Origin: Halomonas sp. NO4
GTDB lineage: Bacteria > Pseudomonadota > Gammaproteobacteria > Pseudomonadales > Halomonadaceae
Length of the DNA: 64,000 nt
NCBI RefSeq assembly: GCF_010994375.1
Contig: NZ_WHMA01000008.1
Coordinates: forward strand, 1 to 64,000
Direction: 5' to 3'
Below the pieces are notes generated by a model. The model saw only the letters and a program-made list of their open reading frames with translations. It ran no database searches and was not told where the DNA came from. Below, one piece after another: positions 8,001 through 16,082 of this stretch. The number at the start of each line of letters is the position of its first letter. Position 1 is the first letter of the stretch. Position numbers and translations under genes: made by a program.

Positions 8001-8444
8001 CTACTGCCCCCGCCGCGTGGTCACGCTGGTACTCTGCTGATTACCAAACCCTGTCGAGACAGACTGCCCCGCTCCCTTGTTTCCGCTGCTCGAGCCACCC
8101 GCCGGCTGCTCATCCCAGAGAATGACGAAGTCTTTACTGTGGTTTTCGATATCGCCTGCGTGGGCGAAACGTCCACGAATCGAGGCCAAGTCTCCGTCTT
8201 CCAGACTCACCATCGATGTCTGTGGGGAGGAACCGAAAACGCTGGCTCCCACCGTTGCCTCAGCAACCTCTTCTGCCTGTGCTGACTGAAGCCCCATCGT
8301 GGTAGCCACGACTAACCCGGCCAGCATCACCCCACACCTGAAAGACGGGCGATTCTGAGAGCTAGCACCAAGCTCATGAGCCTCACTCGCGCGGCGACCG
8401 CGGTGGTCGCTTGGGTGCCGCTGGGTCGTCAGTCGCTGGTGCAT
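8001..8444 (-). CDS. fapA: FapA-like small secreted protein (cassette 2)
   Basis: First gene of cassette 2. The 147-residue product has a long basic N-region followed by a hydrophobic signal core (about residues 38-57, ending QSAQAEE). It carries SLEDGDLASIRGRFA at 80-94, which resembles the ELxxxRGRFV motif of FapE, and then DFVILWDE, shared with the cassette 1 copy. The ATG at 8444 is preceded by GGAG. In Pseudomonas, FapA modulates which subunits enter the fibre. Assignment rests on position, size and the shared motif; the two FapA copies differ strongly elsewhere. Confidence 0.55.
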   Translation of the reverse strand: MHQRLTTQRHPSDHRGRRASEAHELGASSQNRPSFRCGVMLAGLVVATTMGLQSAQAEEVAEATVGASVFGSSPQTSMVSLEDGDLASIRGRFAHAGDIENHSKDFVILWDEQPAGGSSSGNKGAGQSVSTGFGNQQSTSVTTRRGQ

Positions 8445-8490
8445 GGCGGGCTCTCCGTTACTTTTTGAAACTCTTGTTTACGTATAAGAT

Positions 8491-8506
8491 AGCAATCGCC
8501 GTGCCA
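8491..8506 (-). promoter_or_regulatory. Sigma-54 (-24/-12) promoter of fap cassette 2
   Basis: On the minus strand the sequence reads TGGCACG-GCGA-TTGCT, a full match to the TGGCACG-N4-TTGCW sigma-54 consensus. It lies 47 bases upstream of the fapA2 start codon. Transcription should begin near 8480. Confidence 0.92.
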
Positions 8507-8511
8507 ACTTA

Positions 8512-8524
8512 TATGTAGTTGATT
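8512..8524 (-). promoter_or_regulatory. IHF-like site upstream of cassette 2 promoter
   Basis: The minus strand reads AATCAACTACATA, one mismatch from the IHF consensus WATCAANNNNTTR. It begins 6 bases upstream of the -24 box, exactly as the perfect match does in cassette 1. Confidence 0.45.
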
Positions 8525-8560
8525 TTTATATATTTAATCGGATATGAAAAAACGCCAAGT

Positions 8561-8566
8561 GTTAAC
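8561..8566. promoter_or_regulatory. GTTAAC palindrome at conserved distance (candidate activator site, cassette 2)
   Basis: GTTAAC lies 55 bases upstream of the -24 element, the same distance as in cassette 1 (12820-12825), although the surrounding sequence has diverged. It could be the core of the enhancer site for the adjacent sigma-54 activator. Further upstream, GTCACCAAA occurs at 8583 and 8623, and GTCACAA at 8664. Confidence 0.35.
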
Positions 8567-8711
8567 TTAATGAAACCGTCTCGTCACCAAACAGGCGGCG
8601 GGTGCTGGATTTGTAGGGCTATGTCACCAAAGATCAGCATCTTATGTAACTTCGTGTATCATTGTCACAAGGTTGAACGCACTCATGCCAAAGACGAAGC
8701 GACTGACACAC

Positions 8712-8743
8712 AAAAACGCCTGTCCAGGGGGCAGACAGGCGTT
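8712..8743 (-). terminator. Terminator between cassettes, probably a relic of the activator's terminator
   Basis: A 10-bp perfect stem (AACGCCTGTC / GACAGGCGTT) with a 9-nt loop is followed on the minus strand by TTTTTG, a good intrinsic terminator for cassette 1. Its surroundings (AAAAACGCCTG...CAGGCGTTCAAGGAGG) align with those of the activator's terminator (AAAAAGCCTGG...CCAGGCTAATAGGAGG at 12979-13018). This suggests a common origin. Confidence 0.8.
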
Positions 8744-8778
8744 CAAGGAGGTGGGGAGGAAAAGTGTAAACCGCCGTG

Positions 8779-8877
8779 AGCGCTCAGCGGCCCGGCAGTA
8801 GGCGTCGGGGGGCGCGCTGCTCAGCGCCGAAGCGTGCTACGTGCTACGGCGCCGCGAAAGGCGGGGTTGGCGCCGAC
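8779..8877 (-). pseudogene. Broken 3' fragment of the FemAB/GNAT-like gene
   Basis: The minus strand encodes NPAFRGAVAR, then a frameshift and short insertion, then DAYCRAAER. These match DPAFRDAVAR and EAYCRAAER at the C-terminus of the intact gene at 14611-15747, in the same orientation. DNA similarity is clear (for example CGCTCAGCGG, CGGCAGTAGGC, GAAGCGTGC). It starts directly after the fapE1 stop codon. It is the scar of a tandem duplication, not a functional gene. Confidence 0.88.
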
Positions 8878-9672
8878 TCACCGGCTCAAACCGCGTGCCG
8901 ACTCGATGGCGCTGCGTACGCCTGGCACATCGGCATGGGCACCACGCTGTCCCATATAGAGCTGCAGGCGCGTGAGGTTGCGTACCTTTTGCAGGTCGCT
9001 GGTCAGTTGAATCGATTGACGTAGCCCCTGGCTCGGCTCGATAGCTTGCTTGGCGCTTCCCATTCCCGGCACATCGAGCGACACCCCGACACCTTGCGAC
9101 CCACTGCTGACCGACACCCGGGTGCCGGAGGGCAAACGCCGTTCGAGGGAGCCACTGTTGCCGGCGGCTCCCCCTTCGTACGCGGAAGCATCGAGGACGT
9201 CGATCTGCAAGTCGTTGGCAGCCGTATTGAAATCCCCGGCAGCCTGGATCGTTTGAACCACGCCACGCGCGTTACCCGTGCCGGCGTCAACCACCGTTGC
9301 GCCATTGCCGGTGAGCGCATCTGCGGCGGCAGAATCCGCCGTCACCGTGGTGATCCGTGGCTCGAAGGAAACGTTGGGCGTCTCCCCTCTGAGATCCCCC
9401 ACCAGATGGCCCTGGGCCCTCAAATGCTCTCCGTGGGAGGTCTGCCATTCGCTGGTGACCTGCACCCCGAAGAACATCAGGCTGCCCTTGTCAACGAAAC
9501 GACCTCGCTGCTGCGCGAGCTCGGAATCACTGAGTTCACGACTTGACGAAAAGTCGTTGAAATTGGATACGTCGGCTTGCGTCACCGGTACCGTCAGGCC
9601 AGCCGTAGTGAGACCCAACAAGGCCGCGACGCTAGCCTTTCTGCAGTTACGTTTCCACCCTTGCTTGAACAT
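8878..9672 (-). CDS. fapE: FapE-like secreted amyloid accessory protein (cassette 1)
   Basis: Second FapE-like copy, 264 residues. The ATG at 9672 (MFKQGWKRNC) follows GAGGG by 9 nt; more upstream starts would overlap fapD1. The signal peptide runs to about residue 33 (TQA). RELSDSELAQQRGRFVDKG lies at 45-63. The protein is colinear with the cassette 2 copy, with scattered changes mostly around residues 90-115 and at the C-terminus. No cysteine lies in the mature part. It ends cassette 1: no fapF follows, only the pseudogene scar and the terminator. Confidence 0.65.
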   Translation of the reverse strand: MFKQGWKRNCRKASVAALLGLTTAGLTVPVTQADVSNFNDFSSSRELSDSELAQQRGRFVDKGSLMFFGVQVTSEWQTSHGEHLRAQGHLVGDLRGETPNVSFEPRITTVTADSAAADALTGNGATVVDAGTGNARGVVQTIQAAGDFNTAANDLQIDVLDASAYEGGAAGNSGSLERRLPSGTRVSVSSGSQGVGVSLDVPGMGSAKQAIEPSQGLRQSIQLTSDLQKVRNLTRLQLYMGQRGAHADVPGVRSAIESARGLSR

Positions 9673-9718
9673 GATTGTGACCCTCTGGTCGACCCGCTCT
9701 TCTGTTCGTCGCCTGGCC

Positions 9719-10423
9719 TCAGAAGAGCTCCGCATGTCGAAAACCGAAATCAAGCAGTTTTTGCCGGGGTACCGGCGAAAAGACGTCCTGCATGCGATGC
9801 GCCGTCAGGGGTTGACGAGGCTCGAGCAGCACCGTGCTGCGATCGAAGCCGTCACCGACCACCGCAAAGATGATGCTGTTCCAGGCCTCCATGAACTCAT
9901 CCCGGTCCATGACACGGTTGCCCAGTGCCGGATCACCGACATAGACACGATCCCCACTGGCCTTCTTCATGACCACGAAGTGCTTGTAGCCATCGAGATC
10001 CAACAGCACGATTACCGGGATCGAGACTTCCTCCAGGGTTTCCGGCGTCACTTCATACCCCCGGCCGCGATAACCCAGGGTTTCCACATAGTTCTTGAGA
10101 TCCAGCAATGAGAAGCCCTGCTGGCGAACCATCTCGGGATCGGCCACTTCCAGCATGCCTGCCAGTACGCTCTCTTCGGTTACAGATGGACGCTGGTAGG
10201 CATACTTGAGAATGGTCGCGAGCGAAGCCGCCCCACAGGAAAAATCCGTGTTCTGCTCGACGAGGTTCTCGTAGCGACGCTCGCGGATGGACTGGACATC
10301 TTTTTCCACCACCGTTCCGGACATGACATTACCCAGACGCATACTGGCCGCCTGAGCATCGAGAAGCGGGAGCAAGAGCCCCAGGAGTAGTGACCCTAGC
10401 GCAAACTGCTGGCGGGTTGGCAT
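9719..10423 (-). CDS. fapD: FapD-like periplasmic C39-family cysteine peptidase (cassette 1)
   Basis: 234 residues with a cleavable signal (about 1-26, LLDAQAA). The C39 residues are all present: Gln57, Cys63 (NTDFSCGAA), His148 (YKHFVV), Asp164 (VGDPALG). It is colinear with the cassette 2 copy and the best-conserved pair of the two cassettes together with fapE; differences concentrate in the signal peptide. Both peptidases therefore look active. The gene is separated from fapC1 by a conserved hairpin and from fapE1 by 46 bases. Confidence 0.85.
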   Translation of the reverse strand: MPTRQQFALGSLLLGLLLPLLDAQAASMRLGNVMSGTVVEKDVQSIRERRYENLVEQNTDFSCGAASLATILKYAYQRPSVTEESVLAGMLEVADPEMVRQQGFSLLDLKNYVETLGYRGRGYEVTPETLEEVSIPVIVLLDLDGYKHFVVMKKASGDRVYVGDPALGNRVMDRDEFMEAWNSIIFAVVGDGFDRSTVLLEPRQPLTAHRMQDVFSPVPRQKLLDFGFRHAELF

Positions 10424-10462
10424 GACCGACTCCTCGACTCACTCTCGTCAGTTGATGGAAAG

Positions 10463-10486
10463 CCCGGCCTGCCGAAGCAGGCCGGG
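10463..10486 (-). other. Conserved fapC-fapD intercistronic hairpin (cassette 1)
   Basis: The 10-bp stem CCCGGCCTGC / GCAGGCCGGG is identical to that in cassette 2. On the transcript the loop is C(UUCG)G, an especially stable tetraloop. It lies 45 bases after the fapC1 stop and about 40 before fapD1. Confidence 0.7.
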
Positions 10487-10531
10487 ATTGCAGTACAGCA
10501 TCACGATGATGCCGAGCACAGGCGAGCCGGA

Positions 10532-11584
10532 TCAGTTGTCACCTGTGCTGGACGAGGCGATGGAGAGGGAGTTGCGTTGCAGGTTGTTGGTCCCTGCTGC
10601 CACGTTGGCACCGATGTTGCCGCTGGCACCGCTCAGCGCACTGCCGTTCAGGGAAGCGTCGTTATGACGGTCGGTATAGGTCAGCCCTGATGTGGGGACC
10701 TCACCGCTGACGGTCATTTCGAGCTCAGAGTCTTCGGTGCCCTGGAAGGCCAGCTCCTCCAGTTCTCCAACGTGATCTTGATTGCTTGAGTCTCTTGTTC
10801 CTTGATCGTCGTAGATCGGGATATCAACAGAGTCCTGCTGCTCCATGGCCAGGTCGCTGGTATCCAGCGTCACGTCCAGGTCGACCTCGGCGGTTCCACC
10901 CGTCTCACGGATCGCTGGCCCGTTACCGGTGGTATTGCCATAGGTTGACTGAACGCCAGCCGAGGTGGCATTGGCATCGCCGGAGGCGCTGTTACTTGAA
11001 ACCGCCAGCGAGTTCTGCTGGGCGTTACCGACACCGGCGGCCACGTTGGCAGCGATATTACCGGCGGCATTCTGCAGCGAGTTGCCACCCAGCTGTGCCG
11101 TATTAGAGCTTCCAATGTTGTTTACCATATTGCCGGAAGCCGACTGGGCGGAGTAGGCTTCGGCTTGGCCGAATACCTCTGCAGCGTCCGAAGTGGCCAG
11201 TGCCGCATCGTTGGCCTGGCTGTTGCTGTCACCGGCTGCCACGTTGGCACCGATGTTGCCCGAGGAGCCGCTCAATGAATCGCCGCCCATCGTTGCGTCG
11301 TTCTCCGAGCCATCATTGGTAACGGTATTGCCATCGATCAGCTGCTTGCTGTCCACCGTGGCACCGGCGTAATTGTCCGCAACACTCAACGTGAACACGT
11401 TGGTATAGAAGTCACTGTCGCTGTTGGTTTCATGTTCGATATCCACATCAATGTAGTTGTCGAGATCCGAATTGATGGTGCTGTCGGTATCGAACTTGTT
11501 GCCGCCTTCATCAGCCAGCGCATAGGGCGCGACCATGAGGGTGGCGACGGCAATGGCAAGCGGAGTCTTGTGGAACGTCTTCAT
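10532..11584 (-). CDS. fapC: FapC-like major amyloid fibre subunit (cassette 1)
   Basis: Predicted secreted amyloid subunit of 350 residues. The ATG at 11584 (MKTFHKTPLA) has AGGAGG upstream and gives the same signal peptide as fapC2, ending about residue 24. Three Fap-type repeats at about 97-132, 163-198 and 309-344 have cores such as GNIGANVAAGDSNSQAN and GNIAANVAAGVGNAQQN. GVN of cassette 2 is changed to GAN/AAN. The long second linker (about 199-308) is acidic and is the most diverged part. There is no cysteine. Confidence 0.82.
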   Translation of the reverse strand: MKTFHKTPLAIAVATLMVAPYALADEGGNKFDTDSTINSDLDNYIDVDIEHETNSDSDFYTNVFTLSVADNYAGATVDSKQLIDGNTVTNDGSENDATMGGDSLSGSSGNIGANVAAGDSNSQANDAALATSDAAEVFGQAEAYSAQSASGNMVNNIGSSNTAQLGGNSLQNAAGNIAANVAAGVGNAQQNSLAVSSNSASGDANATSAGVQSTYGNTTGNGPAIRETGGTAEVDLDVTLDTSDLAMEQQDSVDIPIYDDQGTRDSSNQDHVGELEELAFQGTEDSELEMTVSGEVPTSGLTYTDRHNDASLNGSALSGASGNIGANVAAGTNNLQRNSLSIASSSTGDN

Positions 11585-11636
11585 GGTTTTCCTCCTGGAT
11601 GAACCGGATCGTTCGGATTCCTGCATTGCGATTACG

Positions 11637-12266
11637 CTACTCTCCCAGTGCCATGTTCATGCGGAAGCTGTTGCGAGTAGCGTTTCCCGTACCGGCTGAC
11701 TGGTTGACCTGAATGACCCCTTGCGCCCCCTCGAAGGTCGAATCCTCGACCTCGATGCGTTGGGAGGCATTGTCCGGGCCGTCTTCGGTCCCATTCAGCC
11801 CCTGCTGATCGGCAAGCACACTCTGCAACGTGCTGTCGCTGAGGCTGCTGGCCGATATGCCCAGAGCCACCGTGAAGGTGTTGCTCTGCACATTCCCGAG
11901 GCCCGCCGCCTGGTTGATCGACATCAACCCTTCTGCTTGTCGAAAGGCGCGGTCCTCAATGCTGACGTTATCCTGGCGATCATCGAAGCTTGTCTCGATG
12001 CGTGACTGTTGCTGTAGCGCGTTGGCCGTGGCGGCGACATCGCCGATAGAGATGGCACCACTGTTCACCTGCAGGTTGCCATCGCCTGCTGCCAGGTTGG
12101 TGGCGCTGATCCCGGCAATCTCGCTGAGTGCACTACCGCCCAATACGCTGCCGTTGTGGATGTCTGGCTCGCCCTGCGCCGCGGCGACTTGCATGCCGAC
12201 GACCAGCAGGGAAATACTGCTCATGGCTTTGATAACGGCGCTTTTATCGCGATGCTTGGTACACAT
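11637..12266 (-). CDS. fapB: FapB-like minor/nucleator amyloid subunit (cassette 1)
   Basis: 209 residues with a signal peptide to about residue 30 (VAAA). Three repeat units have cores NLAAGDGNLQVN, NQAAGLGNVQSN and NQSAGTGNATRN, in the same order and spacing as fapB2. It ends in SFRMNMALGE, matching SFRLNMALGQ of cassette 2. The start lies 2 bases after the fapA1 stop. The role in fibre nucleation is inferred from Pseudomonas FapB. Confidence 0.75.
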   Translation of the reverse strand: MCTKHRDKSAVIKAMSSISLLVVGMQVAAAQGEPDIHNGSVLGGSALSEIAGISATNLAAGDGNLQVNSGAISIGDVAATANALQQQSRIETSFDDRQDNVSIEDRAFRQAEGLMSINQAAGLGNVQSNTFTVALGISASSLSDSTLQSVLADQQGLNGTEDGPDNASQRIEVEDSTFEGAQGVIQVNQSAGTGNATRNSFRMNMALGE

Positions 12267-12268
12267 GG

Positions 12269-12703
12269 CTATTTCCCCAGCTGGATGGTGAGGCTAGTAT
12301 CCTGTCGATTGTCGCCTCCCATAGAACGGGACTTCACGGTGCGTCTGTCCCCTTTCGAGGCCCCCTTACCACGCTCATCCCAGAGAATGACGAAGCCGCC
12401 TCTTTGCTCTTCACCTTCAAGGTTGTCGTCGACGTAACGTCCCACAACCCTTTCAAGATCCCGATCGCCGAGACTCGTCATCTGCGGCAGACCAGCCAGC
12501 CCGACAAATCCAGGCTCCACGGTTGTGGGATACCCCTGTTCTGCCCCCTTCCCATGAGCGACCTGCTGACCATTCGGGAGAGTCACCCCGCCCAGAAGCC
12601 CCATCAGCAAAGCGGCATACAGCGCACGCTTCCTACTGACTCGCATGACTTCGCTCATTCGCTTAGCTGTCACAATTCGCTGGGGTCGATTCATCAGGTT
12701 CAT
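12269..12703 (-). CDS. fapA: FapA-like small secreted protein (cassette 1)
   Basis: First gene of cassette 1. The 144-residue product has a basic N-terminus and a hydrophobic segment at about 27-43 (ALYAALLMGLLGGVTL), a probable signal. It carries SLGDRDLERVVGRYV at 77-91 and GGFVILWDERGKG at 102-114, the two features shared with fapA2. The rest is highly diverged. The ATG at 12703 is preceded by AGGTG. It is transcribed from the sigma-54 promoter at 12750-12765. Confidence 0.52.
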   Translation of the reverse strand: MNLMNRPQRIVTAKRMSEVMRVSRKRALYAALLMGLLGGVTLPNGQQVAHGKGAEQGYPTTVEPGFVGLAGLPQMTSLGDRDLERVVGRYVDDNLEGEEQRGGFVILWDERGKGASKGDRRTVKSRSMGGDNRQDTSLTIQLGK

Positions 12704-12749
12704 GGTGACACCTGCTCATTTTCCCGTAGCTGGTTCTTGCCCTTAGGGG

Positions 12750-12765
12750 AGCAATCGGCATGCCA
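12750..12765 (-). promoter_or_regulatory. Sigma-54 (-24/-12) promoter of fap cassette 1
   Basis: The minus strand reads TGGCATG-CCGA-TTGCT, matching the sigma-54 consensus at the key GG and GC with a single C-to-T change in the -24 box. The start codon of fapA1 is 47 bases downstream of the -12 end, the same leader length as in cassette 2. Confidence 0.9.
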
Positions 12766-12770
12766 AAATG

Positions 12771-12783
12771 CAACCTATTGATT
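12771..12783 (-). promoter_or_regulatory. IHF consensus site upstream of cassette 1 promoter
   Basis: The minus strand reads AATCAATAGGTTG, a complete match to WATCAANNNNTTR. It lies 6 bases upstream of the -24 box. IHF bending commonly brings distant activators to sigma-54 polymerase. Confidence 0.6.
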
Positions 12784-12819
12784 TTAATGATTAAACGCAC
12801 TTATTTAATATAAGGGACC

Positions 12820-12825
12820 GTTAAC
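12820..12825. promoter_or_regulatory. GTTAAC palindrome at conserved distance (candidate activator site, cassette 1)
   Basis: GTTAAC is found 55 bases upstream of the -24 box, at exactly the same gap-free offset as in cassette 2. A further dyad CTCATC-N6-GATGAG lies at 12843-12860 in this cassette only. The rest of 12826-12978 is AT-rich with no recognisable gene. Confidence 0.35.
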
Positions 12826-12978
12826 CGGATGTACCAGTAAGGCTCATCCATTTAGATGAGACAGGCAGGTGAAACTGAATAATGACGCAAAATCAGTCAA
12901 TTACAGGCAGAAAAGGCCGAGCGGTACAAGTATGAAAATAAACCCACTAAAACATCACCGAGAGCTGATAGCAGGCAT

Positions 12979-13008
12979 GAAAAAGCCTGGCAGAAGGCCT
13001 GCCAGGCT
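12979..13008 (-). terminator. Intrinsic terminator of the sigma-54 activator gene
   Basis: A 10-bp perfect stem (AGCCTGGCAG / CTGCCAGGCT) with a 5-nt loop is followed on the minus strand by TTTTTC. It lies 73 bases past the activator stop and insulates it from the cassette 1 control region. Confidence 0.88.
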
Positions 13009-13080
13009 AATAGGAGGCATATCCTAACAAATACTGAACAAGCGAACCGGTAAAAAGGTTGGGACGTCGCTGTTCACAGC

Positions 13081-14439
<1,359 letters not shown>

Positions 14440-14610
14440 TCCCTCACTCCTTGTCGGCGGTAACTGTATTGTCAGCTCAAGGCAGCTTTCTGGTGCCAGT
14501 CATAATGGGAAGGTCATCAGACCAAGCCCCTAGACCAGCCTGCGTTATCTCTTGCCAAGACAATCAAAATCGTAATCGTCTGGATCAGCGGTCAGTGTAG
14601 CAATCCCGGG

Positions 14611-15747
14611 CTAGCCCTTCCGAAAAGGCAGCGCCCGCTCAGCGGCTCGGCAGTAGGCTTCGACGTGAGCCCGCTCCTCAGCGCAGAAGCGTGCCACGGC
14701 GTCGCGGAAGGCGGGGTCGGCAATATGGTGCAGCGAGCGCAGCCGCCGCGGGGCGAAGCCGCGTGTCACCTTGTGCTCGCCCTGGGTGCCGGGGTCGAAG
14801 GTGGTGAGGCCGCGCTCGAGGCAGTGCTCGATGCCCTGGTAGTAGCACGCCTCGAAGTGCAGCGAGTCGGCCACTACCTCGCTGCCCCAGTAGCGGCCGT
14901 AGAGGGTGCGCGTGCCCTGCAGGCACAGGGCCGCTGCCACCGGCTGCCCCTCGAGACGGGCCTGGATCAGCACCAGGGCCTCGGGCATGGCGGCGTGCAG
15001 GCGACGGAAGAAGTCGAGAGAGAGGTAGCCGTGACGCCCGCGCTCCAGGTAGGTGATCTCGTAGCAGCGGAAGAAATGTGCCAGCGCGGCCGCGTCGATG
15101 GCCTCGCCAGCCAGGCGATGCAGGGTCAGCCCCTGCTCGGCGACCAGGCGGCGCTCGCGACGGATCGCCTTGCGCCGCTTCGAGGTCATGGCCGCCAGGA
15201 AGCCATCGAAGTCGCCGAAGCCGGCGTCGCGCCACTGGAACTGCACGCCGTGGCGTACCAGCAGGTTGGGGCGGGCGGCGAGCCAGGCGTCCACCTCGGC
15301 GTCATCGGCAAAGAGCAGATGCCAACTGGAAAGGGCACCATGCTCCCAGGCGCCGGCCAGCACGTCGCGGGCGGCGAACGGATCGATACCCGGCGCCAGC
15401 GCCAGGCGTGGCCCCGGCACCGGGCTGAAGGGAATGGCGCTGAGCCCCTTGGGGTAGTAGTCACCGCCGGCGCGCTCCCAGGCATCGGCCCAGGACCAGT
15501 CGAAGACGTATTCGCCGAAGGAGTGATGCTTGCGGTAGTGCGGCATTGCACCGACCAGGGTATCGCCCTGCCACAGCGTCAGGTGGCGCGGCACCCAGCC
15601 GGTAGCCGGGCTCACCGCTCCGCTTGCCTCCAGGGCATGCAGGAACTCGTGGCGCAGGAAAGGATGGTCGTCGTCGACCAGGGCGTTCCACGCCGCCGCC
15701 GAGACCGCTTGGATGGCGTCCAACTCCTTTAAGACCAGTTCGGGCAT
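14611..15747 (-). CDS. FemAB/GNAT-like acyltransferase (DUF482 family)
   Basis: 378-residue protein of the DUF482 / FemAB-like type, annotated in many proteobacteria as a GNAT-fold N-acyltransferase possibly acting on peptidoglycan or a small molecule; the substrate is unknown. Typical segments are HPFLRHEFLHALE (about 28-40), YVFDWSWADAWERAGGDYYPKG (about 79-100) and FDPGTQGEHKVTRGF near the C-terminus. AGGAG precedes the ATG. It is upstream of and codirectional with the sigma-54 activator. A broken copy of its last ~30 codons lies at 8779-8877 between the fap cassettes. Confidence 0.8.
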   Translation of the reverse strand: MPELVLKELDAIQAVSAAAWNALVDDDHPFLRHEFLHALEASGAVSPATGWVPRHLTLWQGDTLVGAMPHYRKHHSFGEYVFDWSWADAWERAGGDYYPKGLSAIPFSPVPGPRLALAPGIDPFAARDVLAGAWEHGALSSWHLLFADDAEVDAWLAARPNLLVRHGVQFQWRDAGFGDFDGFLAAMTSKRRKAIRRERRLVAEQGLTLHRLAGEAIDAAALAHFFRCYEITYLERGRHGYLSLDFFRRLHAAMPEALVLIQARLEGQPVAAALCLQGTRTLYGRYWGSEVVADSLHFEACYYQGIEHCLERGLTTFDPGTQGEHKVTRGFAPRRLRSLHHIADPAFRDAVARFCAEERAHVEAYCRAAERALPFRKG

Positions 15748-15791
15748 GGGCTCTCCTGGCGCGAATGACGCATGGCACGCCGGCTCTTCTG

Positions 15792-15990
15792 TGTGGGAGG
15801 CCGGTTTACCGGCGGTTCGACGCTTCGACGAAGGCGCCGAAAGGCGCCCGGCGGTTGCCGCTTTGGCAGCGCTGTGCGCTGCTTCGCGAGCTAAAGCTCC
15901 CTCCCACTACTCTCTGCCCACCCAAGGGCAGTAGAACCTGCTGTGGGAGGCCGGCTTCGCCGGGCGAAGGCGCCGCAGGCGCCCTTGTCG
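15792..15990. repeat. REP-like palindromic repeats
   Basis: The 335-bp spacer 15748-16082 holds no gene. GTGGGAGGCCGG occurs at 15793 and 15943, both followed by a short GC palindrome (CCGGTTTACCGG, CCGGCTTCGCCGG) and a GGCGCC-containing stem. The inverted CCTCCCAC is at 15900. The arrangement resembles extragenic REP/BIME elements of high-GC gammaproteobacteria, between divergent genes. Confidence 0.6.
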
Positions 15991-16082
15991 GGGCGGTGCA
16001 GCTGACAAGCGGCCGGCAAACGGCCTACATTGTGCCCAGACCACCCCCGCCCCTTCCATCATCGTCACACAGGGAGACGTGA

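Noticed and set aside
8519-8779. 86-codon plus-strand ORF between the cassettes
   Set aside because: It spans the cassette 2 control region, terminator and scar, has no ribosome site, and the product has no recognisable feature.
5624-12266. Curli (Csg) fibre system
   Set aside because: The repeats are AAG-x-GN-x-Q type without the curlin consensus; no CsgG, CsgE or CsgF-like proteins are present, and the C39 peptidase with a FapF-like barrel points to Fap.
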